From Linnemannia elongata (taxonomy: Eukaryota > Mortierellomycota > Mortierellomycetes > Mortierellales > Mortierellaceae): a DNA stretch of 64,000 nucleotides. The DNA is taken from positions 1,612,001 through 1,676,000 of the forward strand of contig JAXBDG010000002.1 of assembly GCA_036320915.1 (NCBI GenBank), given 5' to 3'. The notes under the pieces are model-generated. The model was not told the DNA's origin, did not search any database, and was given only the letters and a program-made list of their open reading frames with translations. Numbering within the stretch: the first letter of the stretch is position 1; each line of letters begins with the position of its first letter. Both the position numbers and the translations under genes were made by a program. Shown one piece after another: positions 36,025-47,522 of this stretch.

Positions 36025-38303
36025 TTAAGCCTTCGTGGCGGTTTCTGAGACGACAGTCGAGGGGTGGTTCTTCTCGTGCTGTGCTGCCTTGAGCTGGGCA
36101 GCCTCACGCTTCTCGATCGAGGTGGCCAAGACCTGGGAGCGGAAAGAAAGACCCTTTGTCCTCTCAATGATCTGCTGGTAGACCGACTGGGTGTTGTTGT
36201 TCATCAAGACAGTGTTCTCCTTGTAGTCGATCTTAGCATCGACCTTGGTATCCCTGATCAAGTTGACAATCCACTTCTCGCCCTCCTCCTTGGTCATGTT
36301 CAAAGTCTGGGACAACTCGGCAACATCGATCTTCTGGTGAATCCTGCAGTAGGTCTCCGAGATGAAGCAGCGGGCGTTCTGGATGAATTCCTCCTGCATG
36401 GAGACCAAGAAGAAGTCGTTCTCGAGAACCTCCTCGCACTCGGCGAGCTTCTGCTTGGCGAGGTCGAAATCAAAGTTGACGTAGAGAGCCTCAACAAACT
36501 CGGTGATGGGGTCACGGTACTGGTAGGTCTCATGCTCAATAACCTTGACGAGTTCCTTGAGCAAGTTCTTGCGACGCTTGTTGGTGACAACGGCGGCAGT
36601 GAGGTAACGGAGAATCCATGGGCACGAAGTCTGGATAGTGTTGATGTAGGCAGGCTGGAGGAAGAAGTCGACAACAGCATCACGTCCCTTGGAGTGGTTG
36701 AAGAAGACGAACAAGGACCAGTGAAGGAACCAGGTGCGCTGCTCCAGCTGGTGAAGAGGCGAAGCAAAGTGCTATTTTGTGAGGAAGAAATATGTGGAAG
36801 TGTTAAATTTTGAGTTCGTGTTCCTGCCGATAGTTGGTCTTGAGTTGAGTTGGCCGCAGTAAAAAAAGACAGGAATATAATCCAGGAAAACAATCAACGT
36901 ACAGTCTTGTCGATGATCTCCTTCAACTCCTGAATGGCCTCGAAAGCGACATCCCAGTTTCCGGACAAGATCTCAGAAGCCAACTTGCCCCAGAGAGCAG
37001 AAAGTCCGAGAGTGTCATCAGTCGACTATGATAGTTTGAAAACAAAAATAAAACGGGTCAGCTACTAGAATCATAACGTGAGCAGAAGAGCCAGGTCAGG
37101 GTGTAGCGGCCTGCCATGAAAACATACCAAAACGCGGTAATGGTACAACATATCAGCAGCACCACCGTAGTTTCCGCAGCTGTACTGGAACTGTCCAAAC
37201 TTGTACAAGGTCTGGATCATCTCAGTGGTCATCTATTATTCCAATGAAAAACAAAAGGGTTAACAAGTTTGCTTTTACATGGTGCACATAAAGACGTCCT
37301 CCCGCAGTAAGTCCATCATAATAAGCTATATGATAGGGGCACATACACCGTAGTTGTCCTTCAAGAACTGCAAGTTCTGGAGCTTGTCCTGACGAAGGGC
37401 GCTGATGACTTCAGGGTTCTCAATGACATCCATGACCTTCTGAGCCTCGGTCTGGGAGTTCATCAACTTCTCCAAGACCTCCTTGCGTCTCTCAACAAGC
37501 TCAATGGCTATTTTACGTATTCAAGTAGGGAACGTTCAGTTGACAGTTAGATACACATTGTTGTTCGCAAGTCACAGACATCAACAAGACAACGGTCAAC
37601 CGTCATGTTGAGAGGGCTTACGAGCAGGGGTAACGCCGGCATCCTTCAACTCGCCGTGAAGCTTGTCGATAAGGTCGATCATGCTGGTCTTCAAGGACAG
37701 CTCATAACGGGCCTCCAACAGGGTGGTAGGGGTGTAGAAGAGCTATAGGGTAATGATGGTGTGCAAATTGGTACATGTTTAGATGTTTAGGGACAATACT
37801 TGGCAACTCAATCGTCTACCGCTTTCGTTGCTGCAGTTTGTCAACGGGTGTACACTATGTCGTTGTGCTGCGTTGACCTCCTTCCTTGTGACCATAGTCG
37901 ATGAACTGGCCGAGCAAACGCCTAAAACATAGGTCTGTGGCGATCTAATGGCTGCGTATGTCCCTGAAGGTCTGCATTGCGTTATACCGCCTCTACTTTG
38001 CTGGCGTGTTCCTCGATCGATGTGCGCCTTTATCAGCCGATCCATGCAGTGCTGGTGTGATGTTTTGTCGTCTTAGGCCACCAATGGATTTCGCTCCTAG
38101 CTGTTGTTGTTGTTGCTGCTGCCGTTCGTTGCTCTCTGCGGCTATGTGCTCTGTGCTGAATAGATGACGGGTTGCTTTGTCTGTTGTTGATTTGTGCCCC
38201 TTGTTTTTACCTCGTTGATCTCGAGGAACTCCAAGAGGGGGAAGACGAGGTGGAGATCCAAGAAGGGGATCATCTTGGAGGTGAGATCATACTGGGCAGC
38301 CAT
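36025..38303 (-). CDS. EIF3E: Eukaryotic translation initiation factor 3 subunit e (INT6)
   Basis: Six exons give 449 residues, close to the 445 of the human protein: 38211-38303, 37622-37742, 37347-37507, 37128-37232, 36903-37025 and 36025-36771. The N-terminus [20 protein letters not shown] runs into [11 protein letters not shown], the eIF3e signature. The later parts [53 protein letters not shown] and [20 protein letters not shown] match the helical-repeat and C-terminal PCI/winged-helix regions of the family. eIF3e sits in the PCI/MPN core of eIF3 and helps recruit the 40S subunit and mRNA in the cytoplasm. The stop follows a short [15 protein letters not shown] tail. It is a single-copy housekeeping gene flanking the channel cluster, and nothing in it looks damaged. 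Confidence 0.96.
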
Positions 38304-39516
38304 GGTCGAAAAGTGTTGAGATTTTTTTTTCCGCGCTGCGCGTGAGAAAGGTGAGAGAGGAGGATGTTAAAGGGTGAAGGAGATCCATCATACAGACAGA
38401 GAAAAAACGTTTTTGTTTGTGTCGAAATAGTGCACGTGACTTTTTCAGAAGGATGATTGCAGACACTCGACGCAAGCTCGTTTATCAGTCTCTGTTGAAT
38501 GCCCCTTGAAAGAGATATATTGATATTTATCAAAGGGGAAATGTCCCTGACAATCAATAACTGATCAACCTCTGTCCGTGCTGAATTGCGCCCAGGACGA
38601 TCATTCTCCACTACAGGGCACACAAGCCACACACAAGGAGCACTAAAAAGTGAAAAAGAACAAGCGATTCATTCATCCTCCCAATCACCATCCGCCTGAC
38701 GACATTCGTCGCTCCTCTTGGGTGTGTATGCACTCAATGCACACCCTCAGACACAGCCTTTCCCTTCTCTTACAGCTTGTCCTCCACCGTTATTATTTTT
38801 CTAACACCCAAACACGCACTCCTCGAACACTACCACACATGTACACAAATACGCCTCCAATTTTCTCGTTCACGTCGCTCTTTTGGACGGAGTCCCCGAA
38901 CTAGATCAAGCTGTACATATGCGATCCCTCTCCTTCTCCTTCTTCTCCTTCACCTTTTGTTCCTTACGAAAATATTCAATATTTATTCGTCGTGGTCTTC
39001 ATTCACGACCATACGGTCAAAACATCCCGTCACGTATTTTGGATGGATCCGAGCCCACCTCAGCTACCTCACTAGCCGCCGAGATCCCTGTTTCTACGAA
39101 CATATTCAAATTTTACCGATCCTGTTCAAGATGATAACGACATCGCACTCTATGTCTCGTTGACTGCGCATTGATCCGACGATAAATGGTTCGCACCTTT
39201 AGCAAGGATAAGTAACAAATCACAGCATAAAACGGTATGCGCAGTCGTTTCGCGCTTGATGCTGCCTTGGAAGAGACGCAGGCCCCACGCCATATATCGC
39301 GTTATGCAGCGAAAAAAAACTCGTCCTTCGAAGTAAAATGTCGCCTGTTAAGTCATTACACCGACTCCAAGGAGATGGAATGTAGGAACGGTAGGGTGCA
39401 TGCATGCATCCTCTCAAGGCATAACAAAGGCAGAAAGTAATGTTCGTATTGAATACCTCCGTAGTTGTAGACATTGTTTGTCCACACCACAGAAAAGCTC
39501 ATAGACCACACCCATG

Positions 39517-39554
<38 letters not shown>
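39517..39554. repeat. Poly(A) tract of about 38 bases
   Basis: Uninterrupted A run in the eIF3e/SLC49 intergenic region. No target-site duplication or upstream SINE-like body was recognised. Confidence 0.9.
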
Positions 39555-39557
<3 letters not shown>

Positions 39558-41805
39558 TACATTTCTTCTCACCCCTTGGCTTACAGCACAGAAACAATTG
39601 AAGGCAAGTGTGGTACGTGATAGTTGCCTTTAGAGGTTGACCACCACACAATCGTTCTACACTTCTACTTTTCTTTCTCTGGGTATATGTAACACGCATG
39701 CATATTTCGCGTTCTATTCCCTTGTTGTAGCATGGAGGAAGAATTGGATAATGCATTGCGCGAGGGAGTGACAGTAAATAGCTTAGGTCCTAGTCACGGC
39801 GCATGTCAAAAGCAATATAGATGGCCAATACTAAGTCGCTTCAATGGTTTTTCACGGAACAAAAAATCTCGTACGCGAACGGAGCCAGTTCCAGAGAAGG
39901 AGTGAGAGCAAAGCAGCAACTAAGACTGGCGAGAAGCTACCAAAGAGAGTGCCGATAGAAAAAGAAGTTACACTCCGTTAGGGTTGTCAGAGGGAAGAGA
40001 TGTAGAGAGGCGGTGGAAAAATAAACAAGAACTGAAGGCTTCTCTTTAAAGTACCATCCTTCTTTTTCTTTCTCGGGGTCCACGTTTTTTATAATGGATA
40101 TGTTTTGACCAACAACCATTGCATACACTCTGTTTCTTTTCTTTTTTTTTGCTTTTCCTCTTTCACAACATACCTTCGTAGGCACATTATATGTGCCTGT
40201 CCTCATGTGTTGCATGTGTACTCCATACGGTTTTCTTTTTCTTTTGAACGATCAATTGTTCAGCAAGGATTTGCACAATTTGGCAACCCTGGTCATGGGT
40301 GCAACAAAAATATAAAGATCAAAAGAAGTTATCAGAAACAGCTATCACATAGATAAGATACGATCTGATATGATATGAACAAGGGACTGACTGCTTTGAT
40401 TCGTCCTCAGCACAGCATGTCCTTGTAGGCTTTTCTTCTTTCCTGGCAACTGTACACCAAAACAAAATGACAAAAGCCATGAAATCCATCCAAGCACTTA
40501 TTCGAGGACATGTTCTTACAGCAGAACCATCCCTCACCTCACCTTCACATACGCTCACATGCCACATTGAATTGACACTCTAACTTCACTCACACTCCCC
40601 ACTCCATATCAATGGAAGGGCGGCATTCTATTCACCTTTCATCCTCATTCAACTTTCTTGCATTCAAGCCCAATCGCTCACACACTCCGACCTTCAAGGC
40701 TCTCATCTCGCCTCCTCGCGAGAGAGAGAACCTCCTTCCTCTCTTTCGTGTTGTTGACTGCTTGCACCTTCTCCTTCCCCTTAGTACACATATCCAATGT
40801 CTCACCTATTTTCCCTTATGTCCCTCATCAGTCCTCCACACAATCTGCTCCAAGAATATAATCAAGCTTTATTACCCCCGCTATACTATCATCATCTTAC
40901 GATAACCCATCAAGAACCGATCCCCATCCCTCCCTTTTCTTCTCCTCCTCCTCTTCCTTCCCCTCCATGCGTTAGTCCATGACAACACTAAAGACGAACC
41001 GCGTATATGCATCCCTAGCGCGTGGCCGCTACCGTGGACAAAGAGTCCAGGCCACTTCTCACCTGATTGCCTATGCATTATGCACCCTTAAAGATATGTG
41101 GTCTCATGAGCATCCACCCTTGACGCTGGATTTTTTTCCCCCCTCGCCATCTCTTCTTGCATTTCTTTGGACTGGTCGCTTTGATCGAACGAGATGATTG
41201 ATCACGATGCCGCAGCCGCACGGGCGCGCGGTAGTGGAGAACTACGTAATGGAACATGGGTCCCTTTCCCCCTCCCTTCTCTCTTGTCCTTCTATGAGCA
41301 AGTCCGTAGTGTACTTCTGGAGGTCGTCGTGTTCGGTTTTCGTGCGTGACAAGAACCTTCTTCGTTCCCAAACGCGTTACTAGGATGAATAGGAGGAGTA
41401 TAATTAACACAGAGTTATCGGTCTATTACGCGCGAGCCTTGGTCTTCTAGCAATTCTCCTTGCGAAAGCGGTCTCGTGTTGGTTTTTTGTATATGATGGG
41501 AGACACAATATGGGATTGGACAATACTATATCAGTCCTTGTCTTTTTTATTTCTTTCTTTTTTGGTCCGTTTTTGTTGTTGCTGGTGATGTTTATAATTG
41601 AAATATTGAAATGAAGGAGTGCTCCTTTCTTTCGACCAAGCGGCGGCAGATAAGATCCGGGTCAAGTTTTGTGCACTGAGTGAGAACTGAAAATTATAAA
41701 ATCATTGTTCCTCCAAATAAGTTAACGCGACACCTAAAAAAATGGCTTTCTGCTTGTGTATGTGCGTAATGCTTGTCTTAGTCCAGTGTAAGGGAGTGGA
41801 ATGCG

Positions 41806-41836
<31 letters not shown>
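41806..41836. repeat. Poly(A) tract of about 31 bases
   Basis: Second long A run in the same intergenic region, 0.4 kb from the 3' end of the SLC49-type transporter gene. Confidence 0.9.
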
Positions 41837-41840
<4 letters not shown>

Positions 41841-42226
41841 AAAAAGGAGGGTTCACATCCCCACGCGAGACATCAAGAAACACAAATAACCACATGTATA
41901 CCATCCATGTACCATCCATTTTCCTTTTATTGTCCCGCTTTCCTTCCTCCCTGTTTCCTTTGCAGGATGGATATGAACATCTCCCATCTCAAAAGGCAAA
42001 CATCATGCATGCAGCAAGTATCCTTTGCAGCACATGTGCTGTACACCATAGGTCACATCACAAGAGGCAAACAACATGGTCGTACCATGGACATTCACGA
42101 ATACAAAATACTTCGAGGATCAAAAAATAGGGGGTATTATTATTAACAAAATATTCGGCGCTGGGCTTTCCCAACCAAGGAAGGTGTCCCAACTATTGAA
42201 CCTCCATTCAAAGCACAGAATATCGC

Positions 42227-43654
42227 TTAAACGATATTAGCGACATTAGCAGACTCCTTCTCTTCAACGTATTCTTGCTTGCCGTCATTGGCACCACCAA
42301 GATCAGTCAGATCGCCCGCCTCATCACGCTTCCGCTTGGCAGCCTCAGCCTCCAACCGCTTGTAGGGTGAGGTGATGAACATGATGGGGACAGCGCCAAA
42401 GACTGCAGCCCAGATGGCGAGGAAGATCAATGGAGGGTTAAGACCCTTATCGAGCGACAGGGCGTCGCTCTGAAGGGCACTGCAGACGAACAGCATAATG
42501 ACTGCGATAAGCTGACCGAATGCCCAAAGGATCGAGGCGGATGAGGCAGGAGTGACGGGGTAGGTGATCTCGACGGCGAGCTCAAGTGCTGCAGGGAGGA
42601 CGGCAAAAGCAAAGAAGCCAATGAAGACCATGACGGCCATGATACCCGCAAAACAGTCGACGCGGACGACAAAGATCAGTGCGACCAGGAAGGCAGTGGC
42701 GAGTGGGACACCAGTCTTGGAGAGGGTCTTGTACTGCTTGGTCTTGTCGATCACGGGGCCAGAGATGCCAGCACCAATGAGTCCAGCAACAACCATGGCG
42801 GCTCCGAAATAACCAGCCTCGTTGACAGTGTATCCATAGGGCTTGGTGAAAGTAGCAATGAGTGATGTGACGGTGTTGAAGACACCGACAAGAGAACCAA
42901 AGACGACCATGAGCAAGAGGAACTGCTTGTTGGAGGTGGTCTTCTTGAGCGACGTCTTGAAGGGCTCCTCTGTAGTCTCCTGAAGAGCCTCGGCCGCAGA
43001 GGGGGATGGTGGGGTGGGAGGGCGGTCAGCAACAAAGAGAGCTGGAATCAAAGCAACAACGGACAGGATTGCAGTGAACAAGGTCGTGTTGGACATTGTG
43101 CTGGGGACATTGTTGTCAGTGACAATGGGGATGATGAGCTGAGCCAAGGCGGCAGCAAGGGCGTTGGAGACAGACCCGATCATCGTTGCCGTCGTTCTTC
43201 CATTCTCTGAGAACCAGACCGCCGCGAATTTAGGAGGCAAGTTCAAGAAGAAGGGTTGAGCACCCGCTGCAATAATCTGGCCGATCATGGTCAAGACCAA
43301 CCGCCCGGTGTTGTTATCGGGGGTCGAGTCAATAAAGTTGGCAAAATACCGGAGCCAAGCACCGACAATCTGGATCGAGGCGCCAAAGATGAGGGCCTTC
43401 TTGATTCCATGCTTCTCAAACATCCAACCGGAGACGGGGGCCATGATGATGTAGGCGATAAAGTAAAGGATCGAAGTCAGCGAGACCAAGAAGTCATCAG
43501 CGTTGAGGTAAATCCGTGCTGCGTCAGGGACGGACGAGTATGAGAGCCAGACGAATCCGGTCGCAATGTTAAGGAGAACGATTGAAAAGAGGCCAAAGTA
43601 CCGGGCCTTGTAGAGTTTGTACACCACCTGGTGTCTTTCGGGTGGCGCCATCAT
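42227..43654 (-). CDS. MFS transporter, FLVCR/DIRC2 (SLC49)-like
   Basis: A single uninterrupted exon of 475 residues, unlike the intron-rich neighbours. Start MMAPPERHQVVYKLYKARYF is chosen because the frame extends upstream only as Ser/Leu/Phe/Pro simple sequence. Twelve helices are evident. FGLFSIVLLNIATGFVWLSY is TM1; YFIAYIIMAPVSGWMFEKHG leads into the TM2-3 loop; IGQIIAAGAQPFFLNLPPKF followed by AVWFSENGRTTATMI is the strongly conserved TM4-TM5 region of the SLC49 family. The central loop carries PPTPPSPSA and an ETTEEPFKTS segment; the tail is charged (KRKRDEAGDL, EEKESANV). Animal relatives move haem, choline or ethanolamine, or act on lysosomes (DIRC2). The fungal substrate is not known. 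The upstream 250 bases hold GAAGT repeats and GA-rich sequence. Confidence 0.85.
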   Translation of the reverse strand: MMAPPERHQVVYKLYKARYFGLFSIVLLNIATGFVWLSYSSVPDAARIYLNADDFLVSLTSILYFIAYIIMAPVSGWMFEKHGIKKALIFGASIQIVGAWLRYFANFIDSTPDNNTGRLVLTMIGQIIAAGAQPFFLNLPPKFAAVWFSENGRTTATMIGSVSNALAAALAQLIIPIVTDNNVPSTMSNTTLFTAILSVVALIPALFVADRPPTPPSPSAAEALQETTEEPFKTSLKKTTSNKQFLLLMVVFGSLVGVFNTVTSLIATFTKPYGYTVNEAGYFGAAMVVAGLIGAGISGPVIDKTKQYKTLSKTGVPLATAFLVALIFVVRVDCFAGIMAVMVFIGFFAFAVLPAALELAVEITYPVTPASSASILWAFGQLIAVIMLFVCSALQSDALSLDKGLNPPLIFLAIWAAVFGAVPIMFITSPYKRLEAEAAKRKRDEAGDLTDLGGANDGKQEYVEEKESANVANIV

Positions 43655-46600
43655 CTTTGTGTGCTTTAGTTGTTCTGTGTGAGGACGTATATCCGGAATG
43701 GTGGGGGAATAGATGATGCGGGAGTTAAATGAAGGGAAGTGGATTGAGAGGGCGCAGCGGTCAGTGCGTGTATGTAGAAGGGGAGTTGTTGAGTGTGAGA
43801 GAGTGAAGTGGGGTGGAGCGGAGTGGAATGGAGGGAAGTGAAGTGAAGTGAAGGGAGGTGGTGGGTATAATGCGAAGCGAAGTGTGAGGAGTGAGGAGGG
43901 GGAAAAAAAGAAAGGGAAAAGAAAGTCAGTAAAAGTGACGACAAGCGAAGAATGAGCATCTATGTATGACCAGCGCAAGGGTGGCAGCAACGACGTCGTC
44001 TGGAGCCAATGACGATGTTATTAGTACCTTACGTTGTGTAAAGAGGGGAGCCGGATTGGTCGTTACAGGTCGAGGTTTTGAAAGCAAAGACACAAGAAAC
44101 AAGTGAAACGGGTAAACTGAGCCGTGGCACGCTAGCGAAGATTAACAAGTTCTGGGAGGGAGAGCAGAAGAACGAACGAAGGAAGGCAGAGAGGGTGGAG
44201 GAGGTGGCAAAATGACTTCAGAAGTGAGAGTGCAGAGAAAAGAAAAAAAAACAAAAAGAGAAAGGAGTAACAAAAAAAAAAAAAAAAAGAGCCGGGAAAG
44301 GGTTCCGTATTTAAAGGCTTAAGTAGACGGCAGGAAGTGGACAACAAGCAAAAGAGCGTCAGAGATTTAGAGAGTGGAGAGACAACAACAAAGGGGAGAG
44401 TCCTAAAAAGCGAAGCGGAGTCGAGTTACAAGTCCGAGGAGGGTGGTGAGGAAGGGGATGAGAGTGCGGGAAGGAGAAAAGGAAAGGAAAAGAAAAAAGG
44501 AGGGTGGGTGGTCTAAATGGATGATTAGCGGATTAGACATGAAGGGGGAGGACAAGGATGCGAGATGGATAGGGTTTTGCAGGCTATGTGCGTGCCTTCT
44601 CTGGTACGAAAAGAGAATATCAAGATGTTTGTGTGTGTTGTGTGTGGTGTGGATGATGTGTAATGTGCGATGTGCTCTCAAAATTGCAACTCAAAAAAGA
44701 AGAGGAAGGGATGGAGGGTGGATCGGAGAGGGGAACATAAACAAAGAACAAGGCATATTTGTTTTTTGTTTGTTTGTTGACACGAATAAAAGAAAAAAGA
44801 CGATGTCCAGACCCCATTAAGTTTAGCATCTCACAATCGCTCTCTCTCTCTCTTTTTATTCTATCCATTCGCACTCGCTCAAGACGGACACATGGTCAAA
44901 AAGGAATGGAAAGGAGAAAAGAGAGAGAGAGAGAGAGAGAAAGAAAAAGTTCCAGAGACATGTCTCGCCAGGACAGAGGGAAAAAAGCAGACACAAAGAA
45001 CCATGGTGAGCATCGAAGCCGAAGCACAGGCATGATGATCCAGAAAGAAAAAAATAAGGGTTCCTTCTTTTTTTTCTCCGTCTTCCTCGTTGTGCCATGT
45101 ACCCAACATTGTACCCTACTAAATGATTCTTTTCTCCATCCAGGTACGACCATACCTATGCACCTCTTGTTCAACCGCGGCCACAAAATGAAAAAAAAAA
45201 AGACATTTACGGTACATAGGGAGCGCGGGAAGACATACATGATGACTAAAGGCAACAAACACGCACACTTTCGATACACAACTGGGCAGCTGAGCATCAT
45301 GGCGGGAGGAACACAATGTCAATAACGGCACCAAACTGGACTATCATTCCCCTGGACAGTACAGCCATGAATATCCTCCCAGTCGACTTTCTATTCACTC
45401 GCCCTTTGAACTCGTCGGAGACTTTTATAAGGTACCCCCGCCATCATCCTCATCAAATACTATATACAAACCCACACATACAACCTAAAACGACAAAAGG
45501 CAAACGAGAGAAAGAGAGGCCCCACCCCATCCACCTCTACCCCCTCCTACACTTTTCGCTACCCCTGCCCTCCCTACAATCCTTGGAGCCCATCCTACGC
45601 CCCTCCTAACGCACATGTGTGTTTACAGATTAAGAGTTTCCAAGAAAAAAAGAATAAAAAAGAAAAAGGGAGCAACAGCTGCACAAGAATGACGAAAGGA
45701 ATGAACCTTTCCATCTCACACACGAATACTTGAACAGTCCAAGAAAAAAATATCCAATCAACCAATCGACCAATCATTGGCCATGCACCAGCCTACACCC
45801 CTGCTTATTCTCTCCCTTCTCTCTCTTCTCGTTGGCCAACACACGCACGCACACACACTCACACACAACCACACACACAAACATACACACAAACACACAC
45901 AGGTCGGATGGGTCACCCGCCGCCATTTCAATCAAATAACTCATCTACCTTCACAACTACTCCGCCCACTCTCATCTCCAACCCCCTAACCTTTATTTTT
46001 CCCTCCCATTCAGTCAGTTATCGAATACCGTCCGTGCCACTTTAATCCTTACCTTATCCTGTACCTCACCCTACCCTATCCTACGCCCTAACGCCACTGG
46101 TCGCCGCGCTGGACCCGAAACACCAAGGGAAAAAAGACGGAGGTGACAATAGCGAGAGCGAATACTAGTGAGGGCTGTTGACTGTACTGTACAGCAAGAG
46201 TAGAAAGAAAAAGTAGAAGGGGAAGAACTCTTATCAACCCGCACCACACCTCACATCATACGAGAATTTCAACAGGCCCTTGGCACTTTGCCTAGATTCC
46301 TCGCTTGTCTGCTCCGTAGCGTAGCGTAAGCAGAAAAAAAGACGTCAACTACGCCCTACCTCATCTACTAGATAAATTGCTACTGCATGCATGCATACAC
46401 ATAACATGCCATCTCTCTCTCACCCTTTCTCTCTTTTCTCTGCCACGTTCTTTTCCTTCTTTTCTTTTATGACAGTGATTGCGCCCTGCTACCGCAGGCG
46501 ATCGGCTCTTTTTGCAAAAGAAGCATAAACAACAAATACGCATGCACAAGAAGCAACCACCACCCTTCCAAAAGACCATGGTTCTGGGCGCGACGAAAGA

Positions 46601-47522
46601 TAAAACATTAGGAATTATTCCACGCACACCTTTTGCGCTGCTATATAGACAAAAAAGAGTTTTTGGGAGTGAGCAAACAAATGAGCTACTGTAGAATCGA
46701 GCTTTGAGGGGAGAGGGGGGGGGGGGGGGGAATGAGGGTTCACCCATTCCTTTCATTCTTGTCATTTTCCTCAATTGCTATGACTCTTGCTCTTGCTCCA
46801 ATGCTAGAAGGTTCATTTCTCAGTGCCATATATCCATACTCAAGACGGGCAGGGTTTCTCCGAGAGACCCCACCCACCCTCACAGATTCCCACTTCACCT
46901 CTTTTTTTTTTTTTTTTTTTTTTTCCTCCTAACCTTTCTCCACTGCACGCGAAAAAAGATAAAAAAGAATAAGGGTTAGCCTTGTTTTTTTTCCTGACAA
47001 AGAAAACAAATAAAAAGGCAAACCTTAGTGACACAACATGGGCATTCCTCATTGGCTGGCCAACCATTTGCCTGTCAACACCCCTACTTTACCCTACTCT
47101 GCCCTATCCCCTCTACAGCCACCAGTCTCTGGGGTGTTGTGTCCGATGTGCTTTCTGTACCTGACGCCAGCAAGTGAAGAGATGGGGGTAAAAGATGACA
47201 AAAAATAAACAAATGAAAATTTTATGTATGAAATGCATGCGTGGTGGAAAAAGAAAAATAATGGGTGAATTGTTACTAGTGTGTGTGTTGTGGTTGATGA
47301 AGTGGGATGTGCATGTGAGTAGAAGAAAAAGGGAGAGTGGTCAGGGAGTACAAAAACAAATAGAAAGGCAAAAACAAGACGGAGGGCCGTGCCGAGACGC
47401 AAACAAAAGAAGAACGATGAGCCGCCATAGAATTACAGCCTCACCTCCCTCAATACAGCACCTGGTCCACACCTCCTTCGCCCAAACCCCTCTACCTCCT
47501 TCCCAAAAAGCGCTTATAGATT
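43655..47522. other. Large intergenic region, no convincing gene
   Basis: 3.9 kb between the SLC49-type gene (head) and NOC2 (tail). It contains GAAGT repeats near 43830-43858, an A run at 44272-44288, GA microsatellites near 44919-44941, CA-rich sequence at 45841-45901, an 18-base G run at 46714-46731, a 24-base T run at 46901-46924 and a GTACTGTACAG motif at 46183-46193. Frames of up to 188 codons exist but are translations of these repeats. Confidence 0.5.

Larger units (their letters stand above)
38304..42226. other. Large intergenic region, no convincing gene
   Basis: 3.9 kb between eIF3e and the SLC49-type transporter. Contents are simple: a 38-base A run (39517-39554), a 31-base A run (41806-41836), pyrimidine-rich patches at 38640-38960 and 40560-40980, and T-rich tracts. 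Plus-strand frames at 38777-39163 and 40979-41197 are open for 70-130 codons but show no family features. The stretch at 38960-39180 has somewhat coding-like composition in more than one frame, and may be decayed sequence. Confidence 0.5.

Noticed and set aside
36064..36813. 249-codon plus-strand frame opposite eIF3e
   Set aside because: It is the antisense of a clear eIF3e exon; its composition follows from the codon bias of the real gene.
43655..43990. N-terminal extension of the SLC49-type transporter (112 more codons)
   Set aside because: The extension is Ser/Leu/Phe/Pro simple sequence from a GA-rich 5' flank; MMAPPERHQ at 43654 fits the family.
44759..45325. 188-codon plus-strand frame
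   Set aside because: Built on GA microsatellite (Arg-Glu repeats) and T/A runs.
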